Shown one piece after another: positions 5,010-8,542 of a stretch of 8,542 bases of DNA. The position numbers were made by a program, and so were the translations under genes. How positions within the stretch are numbered: the stretch's first letter is position 1; each line of letters starts with the position of its first letter. Location of the stretch: contig CAKPDZ010000056.1 in NCBI GenBank assembly GCA_934149155.1, forward strand, positions 1-8,542. The letters run 5' to 3'. Source of the stretch: an uncultured Clostridia bacterium. GTDB taxonomy: Bacteria > Bacillota > Clostridia > TANB77 > CAG-508. The notes under the pieces are model-generated. The model made no database searches. It was not told the origin of the DNA and was given only the letters and a program-made list of their open reading frames with translations.

Positions 5010-6572
5010 TTAGTCTTCAACAATTTTTATAGCACATTTTATTCCATCAATAGCAGCAGTCATAATTCCACCAGCATATCCAGCCCCTTCACCACAAGGA
5101 TATACCCCTCTAACATTTGTAGAATTTAGACTATCCTTATCTCTTGTAATTTGTACAGGTGATGAACTTCTGGTTTCTACTCCGGTTAAAACTGCATCTT
5201 TATCTGCAAATCCATGTAATTTTTTATCAAGTTCTAGTATTGCTTCTTTCATTGTTTCTGAAACAAATTGAGGTAAAATTTCATTTAAATCAACACCTGT
5301 TACACCTGGCATATATGTAGGTATTATTTTTCCAAATTTTTCTGTTTTATGTCCTTTTATAAAATCTTCTACTCTTTGAGCTGGAGCATTATAATTGCCA
5401 CCACCTAATTCAAATGCTTTTTGTTCTAAATCTTCTTGAAAATACATTCCATCTAATGGCGAATTTTTATAATAATCTTCTATAGTAACATTTACAAGCA
5501 ATGCACTGTTTGAATTTTTTCCATCTCTTGCAAAATTACTCATTCCATTTGTTACAATCGAATTTTCTTCTGAATTTGATGCCATTACTTGTCCACCTGG
5601 GCACATACAAAATGTATAACATGTTCTCCCATTTTTTGCATGATACACTAATTTATAATCTGCTACTGGCAATTTTAATTTAATATCTTCTCCATATTGA
5701 GCTTTATTTATATCTTCTTGTAAATGCTCAATTCTTGTTCCTACTGCAAAATTTTTAGGTTGTATTTCTACTCCTAATTCATATAATTTTTTAAATGTAT
5801 CTCTTGCACTATGGCCTATTGCTAAAATTACTGCATCTGTTTCTATTCTATTATTCTCACAAATAACAGCTTTTATTGTTTCATTTTTGATTTCAAAGTC
5901 TGTAGCTTTAGTGTTAAATAAAACTTGTCCACCCTTAGAAATAATATATTCTCGAATATTTTTTACTATTTTTCTCAAATTGTCTGTACCTATATGAGGC
6001 TTAGCTGTATATAAAATTTCTTCTGGAGCACCAAATCTAACAAATTCTTCTAACACCTTTCTAGAATACATATTTGCAGAATTTCCTGTATTTAATTTTC
6101 CATCAGAAAATGTTCCTGCCCCTCCTTCTCCAAATTGAATATTAGAAGTAGGCGAAAATTCTCTATTATTAGCAAAATTTTCGACATCTTTTATTCTTTC
6201 TTCTACACATTTTCCACGTTCTAGAATTATTGGTTTTATTCCATTATCAACCAACAGTAGTCCTGCAAACAATCCAGCTGGTCCCATTCCTATAATTACA
6301 GGTTTATATTTACTATTCCTTTTTACTTCTATTTCTTGCCACTCTTCTTCTTTTACTTTTCCAAATTTATTCTCTTTTTTCACATCTTTCAACTTGACAT
6401 TAATTGAATAATTATAATATATGTCATCTTTTTTTCGTGCATCTATTGACTTTTTATAAATATTCCATTCTTTTACTTCTTCTTGCTTAATTTTATTTTT
6501 TGCAATTGCTCTTTTAAATACTTCTATATCACTTAAGTTTTCTCTTATTTTTATATTATTTAATCTTATCAT
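5010..6572 (-). CDS. NAD(P)/FAD-dependent oxidoreductase (COG2509-type FAD-dependent dehydrogenase)
   Basis: A 520-residue cytoplasmic flavoprotein. After an N-terminal domain of about 85 residues (the small alpha/beta domain usual in this family), the dinucleotide-binding motif IIGMGPAG (Gly95-x-Gly97-x-x-Gly100) begins the FAD-binding fold, with the closing acidic residue in ILERG. The family blocks NIQFGEGGAGTFSDGKL (144-160), AIGHSARDTF, CMCPGGQVMAS and the C-terminal GVYPCGEGAGYAGGIMTAA, which contacts FAD, are all present and in order. The length is normal and no break is seen. The physiological substrate of the family is unknown. In-frame ATG codons exist back to 6605, but the ATG at 6572 with AAAAGAGAG just upstream is the better start. 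A possible TATAAT lies at about 6592-6597, just outside the 30-bp inverted repeat at 6609, so the repeat element may supply the -35 region; this is weak. Confidence 0.93.
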   Translation of the reverse strand: MIRLNNIKIRENLSDIEVFKRAIAKNKIKQEEVKEWNIYKKSIDARKKDDIYYNYSINVKLKDVKKENKFGKVKEEEWQEIEVKRNSKYKPVIIGMGPAGLFAGLLLVDNGIKPIILERGKCVEERIKDVENFANNREFSPTSNIQFGEGGAGTFSDGKLNTGNSANMYSRKVLEEFVRFGAPEEILYTAKPHIGTDNLRKIVKNIREYIISKGGQVLFNTKATDFEIKNETIKAVICENNRIETDAVILAIGHSARDTFKKLYELGVEIQPKNFAVGTRIEHLQEDINKAQYGEDIKLKLPVADYKLVYHAKNGRTCYTFCMCPGGQVMASNSEENSIVTNGMSNFARDGKNSNSALLVNVTIEDYYKNSPLDGMYFQEDLEQKAFELGGGNYNAPAQRVEDFIKGHKTEKFGKIIPTYMPGVTGVDLNEILPQFVSETMKEAILELDKKLHGFADKDAVLTGVETRSSSPVQITRDKDSLNSTNVRGVYPCGEGAGYAGGIMTAAIDGIKCAIKIVED

Positions 6573-6608
6573 ACTCTCTCTTTTCTTTATAATAATTATA
6601 TTCATATT

Positions 6609-6767
6609 TATGTATTAAGAAATTAATCATATTGTTTTTAAAATACTGCGTAAGCGACCAAATGAGCGTAGCGAATGCGATATGGAGCAATCTACATACT
6701 ATCTTTTAATATGCAGATTGCGACACCAAGGTATTGCAAAACAATATGATTAATTTCTTAATACATA
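6609..6767. mobile_element. MITE-like element with perfect 30-bp terminal inverted repeats
   Basis: Bases 6609-6638 and 6738-6767 are perfect inverted repeats (30 of 30 pairs). After a small internal loop the pairing continues (6642-6646 with 6731-6735). An internal hairpin (6687-6698 with 6710-6721, one mismatch) sits in the centre. The total is 159 bp, non-coding, between two divergent genes. The interior is more GC-rich than the flanks and contains the GAGCGTAGCGAATGCG segment. Size, perfect ends and absence of a coding frame fit a miniature inverted-repeat transposable element. No unambiguous target-site duplication is visible in the AT-rich flanks. The alternative is a structured RNA or a bidirectional transcription barrier. 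Confidence 0.65.
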
Positions 6768-6789
6768 TAATAACATATCTCTATTTTTT

Positions 6790-6818
6790 TTGCAATCTTT
6801 CATGCATTATGTTATAAT
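6790..6818 (+). promoter_or_regulatory. Promoter for the mgtC-like gene
   Basis: TTGCAA (6790-6795) and TATAAT (6813-6818) are 17 nt apart. The start near 6825 leaves a leader of about 27 nt with AAAGGAG at 6839-6845. The leader is too short for a magnesium-sensing riboswitch or attenuator. Confidence 0.8.
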
Positions 6819-6851
6819 ACTGTTCGTATATTTTACAGAAAGGAGACTCAC

Positions 6852-7538
6852 ATGGACACTGTTTTAAATTTTTTTAATTCATTTGGATTTCAAGCAATTT
6901 TAAAATTAGTACTAGGCTTTATGTTAGCAGGCATCATAGGTTTAGAACGTTCTTCTTGGAGTAAACCTGCAGGATTTAGAACCCATGCTCTTGTTGGAAT
7001 AAGTGCGGTATTAATAATGTTATGTGGTGAATATATGTCACGAGCTTATGATATTGACCCTTCAAGAATTCCAGCACAATTATTATCAGGAATTGGTTTC
7101 ATTGGTGCAGGTACAATTTTAAGAGATGGTTTTAATGTAAAAGGATTAACTACTGCTGCAGGACTTTTAGCAGTTACATGTATTGGACTTAGCATTGGTG
7201 CTGGATTTTATTTAGGCGGAATTGTTACAACTCTTATTGTTTATGTAATACTTTCTTATTCTTATAAAATTTCTGACAAATTAGATCATTTTGATTTATT
7301 AAATTTACAAGTTGAAATATCTAAAGATTCTGATAAGGCTCTAGCAAAAATAGAAAAAGTCTTAAGTAATTCTAAGATTGATATTAAACAAATGAAAAAA
7401 GTAGAAGCAACTGATAATGACACTGATTCTACAATTTTAAAAATCGTTGGTCATTATAATAAAAAGGGATTTAATAAAAATCTGCTTTTGAAAAATATTT
7501 CTTTAATTGAAAATGTTTCTGAAATAATCGAAGAATAA
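6852..7538 (+). CDS. mgtC: MgtC/SapB family membrane protein
   Basis: A 228-residue inner-membrane protein of the MgtC/SapB family. Relatives are linked to survival at low magnesium and to regulation of ATP synthase in intracellular pathogens; in gut and soil anaerobes the role is unclear. The N-terminal 140 residues form the conserved membrane domain with about four or five helices: GIIGLERSSWSKPAGFRTHALVGI at 27-50, PAQLLSGIGFIGAGTILR at 74-91 and VKGLTTAAGLL at 96-106, the family signatures, followed by IGLSIGAGFYLGG. The C-terminal region (about 148-228) is soluble, mixed alpha/beta and lysine-rich, consistent with the ACT-like tail found in many members. ATG 6852 is supported by AAAGGAG at 6-nt spacing. 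It is transcribed alone, divergent from the FAD gene and convergent with the DUF6688-like gene. Confidence 0.93.
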   Translation: MDTVLNFFNSFGFQAILKLVLGFMLAGIIGLERSSWSKPAGFRTHALVGISAVLIMLCGEYMSRAYDIDPSRIPAQLLSGIGFIGAGTILRDGFNVKGLTTAAGLLAVTCIGLSIGAGFYLGGIVTTLIVYVILSYSYKISDKLDHFDLLNLQVEISKDSDKALAKIEKVLSNSKIDIKQMKKVEATDNDTDSTILKIVGHYNKKGFNKNLLLKNISLIENVSEIIEE

Positions 7539-7575
7539 AACCTAAACTTGCTTAAAGTCTAGGTTTTATTTTTAT
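7537..7575. terminator. Bidirectional terminator between mgtC and the DUF6688-like gene
   Basis: AAAACCTA (7537-7544) pairs with TAGGTTTT (7560-7567), extended after one A-C mismatch by ACTT with AAGT, around a short loop. T-rich tails follow on both strands (TTTTATTTTTAT on plus, TTTTATTC on minus). The stem overlaps the mgtC stop codon (7536-7538) and contains the stop codon of the opposing gene (7561-7559). Confidence 0.83.
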
Positions 7576-8542
7576 CTATAAACTTTCTTCCAATATATTG
7601 TGTAACAATTCTATTTTCTGGTTTTTTATCAAAAATATATAGAACCATCAAAAATATCCACTCCAAAGGTTTCATTATTATATATGTAATATCCGCTTGC
7701 CAAGCCGTCTTAATATGCTCAGCTAAAGGAAAACCATATTTATCATAAATATATCTAATAAAATGATGGAATCTTGGAGTTTTCTCTTGAATCAAATCTT
7801 CGAAAGCATTAGCAATACATAGTTGTCTATTAACAATTATTTTTTCGCCTCTTCTAATTCCAACTCTTGTTGGTTTCACCAATTTTTCATGTCCACTTAC
7901 AGCTACTGTGCATAAATAATGTGCATCATATTGAACAGAAGGAGGTGAAACTTTTTGTGACAAATTCCAATCACTAGTTTCTAAAAATGCTCTTATTGCT
8001 TCATCTGGTCTTTGACCTAATAATACTAATATACATATCAAAATAGCTGTCAATGGAATAGTTAAAACAACTGCTAATATTGGCCAATTATCAGTATCAT
8101 ATATTATTTGACTACATTTATTTAAAAATTTATTTTCATATTCTTTTGATTGTAAATTCTTTTCTTTATATCTTTGTATCACGTCAATTATAGCTCTTAT
8201 ACTACACAAAATATAGTTCACTGGAAATATTAACAAATATGGTATTCCATAAAAAATATATCTTGTAAATAAATCTTCAACATTAATTTGAATCATAAAA
8301 ATTATCATATATATTGAACATATTATTATTCCTGATATTGCACATACAATAATAAGCGGTGGTAAATCTAATTTTTTTCTTCTTATTAACAAGTATGATA
8401 CAAGTCCTAATATAAAAATAGCTAATACTGTTGGCATACTCCAAGAAGCTATTGGTGCATGTTTATCAATTTCTAATCCTCCTAGTCTTAACGCTTCTGT
8501 ATAATCTTTAAAATCTGATGCTAGATATAAAAAACCTGTCAA
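7559..8542 (-). CDS. DUF6688-like multi-pass membrane protein (N-terminus off window)
   Basis: At least 327 residues are visible and the frame is open to the right edge. The TTG at the very end is unlikely to be the true start, so the gene is taken as 5'-truncated by the window. Residue numbers count from the edge. Membrane helices are predicted at about 36-54, 62-84, 92-116 and 153-175. A soluble C-terminal part follows with conserved-looking blocks LLGQRPDEAIRAF (174-186), YDAHYLCTVAVSGHEKLVKPTR (205-226) and NRQLCIANAFEDLIQEKTP (238-256). A final hydrophobic stretch contains KPLEWIFLMVLYIF (291-304). These match my memory of the DUF6688 family, common in Clostridia and Bacteroidetes, whose function is unknown. 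His/Cys in YDAHYLC and HEK could be functional, but that is speculation. The stop codon is inside the bidirectional terminator. Confidence 0.72.
   Translation of the reverse strand: MTGFLYLASDFKDYTEALRLGGLEIDKHAPIASWSMPTVLAIFILGLVSYLLIRRKKLDLPPLIIVCAISGIIICSIYMIIFMIQINVEDLFTRYIFYGIPYLLIFPVNYILCSIRAIIDVIQRYKEKNLQSKEYENKFLNKCSQIIYDTDNWPILAVVLTIPLTAILICILVLLGQRPDEAIRAFLETSDWNLSQKVSPPSVQYDAHYLCTVAVSGHEKLVKPTRVGIRRGEKIIVNRQLCIANAFEDLIQEKTPRFHHFIRYIYDKYGFPLAEHIKTAWQADITYIIMKPLEWIFLMVLYIFDKKPENRIVTQYIGRKFIDKNKT

Noticed and set aside
5501..5683. Plus-strand 60-aa frame
   Set aside because: Antisense to the FAD-dependent dehydrogenase; no supporting signals.
6609..6767. CRISPR repeat pair
   Set aside because: The two 30-bp copies are inverted, not direct, and there are only two of them; no array or cas gene is nearby.
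6819..6851. Magnesium riboswitch or attenuator ahead of the MgtC-like gene
   Set aside because: The predicted leader is only about 27 nt and shows no structure, far too short for an M-box element.

Overview
The window is AT-rich (most coding sequence looks close to 20-25% GC) with consensus-like TTGACA/TATAAT promoters, purine-rich Shine-Dalgarno sites and U-tailed hairpin terminators. With the gene set (PHP-type DnaE, YqeY, an MgtC/SapB protein, and proteins resembling DUF6873 and DUF6688), this points to a low-GC Bacillota genome, most likely an anaerobic Clostridia member. Both ends cut a gene: dnaE on the left (only its N-terminal third is present) and a membrane protein on the right (its N-terminus is missing).

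Layout. 1-612 (-): start of dnaE. 688-962: a compact convergent pair, a 36-residue hydrophobic peptide gene on the minus strand and a short RNA on the plus strand. They share a hairpin terminator and begin with near-identical 5' sequences, which looks like a type I toxin-antitoxin module. 1038-1254 (-): a highly structured RNA of about 200 nt that I read as 6S RNA, with its own promoter. 1404-1847 (-): a GatB/YqeY-domain protein with its own promoter. 1931-4333 (-): a tight three-gene operon behind one strong promoter: a DUF6873-like protein, a YgjP-type HExxH metallopeptidase and an Rsm22-like methyltransferase with iron-sulfur cysteines. 4458-4889 (-): an unrecognised gene with clearly higher GC and its own promoter and terminator, probably acquired. 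5010-6572 (-): a COG2509-type FAD-dependent dehydrogenase. 6609-6767: a 159-bp element bounded by a perfect 30-bp inverted repeat, MITE-like. 6852-7538 (+): MgtC/SapB membrane protein with a classic promoter. 7559-8542 (-): DUF6688-like membrane protein, convergent with mgtC and sharing a bidirectional terminator that overlaps both stop codons.

Most genes are separate housekeeping or accessory units. The only clear co-transcribed set is the 4333-1931 operon, which combines a possible ribosome-assembly methyltransferase with a metallopeptidase and a putative guanidine-modifying-fold protein. The strongest candidate for an undescribed system is the type I toxin-antitoxin-like locus. Its inverted repeats could let a full-length toxin mRNA pair its own 5' and 3' ends, as hok-type mRNAs do. 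It has only been inferred from sequence here.
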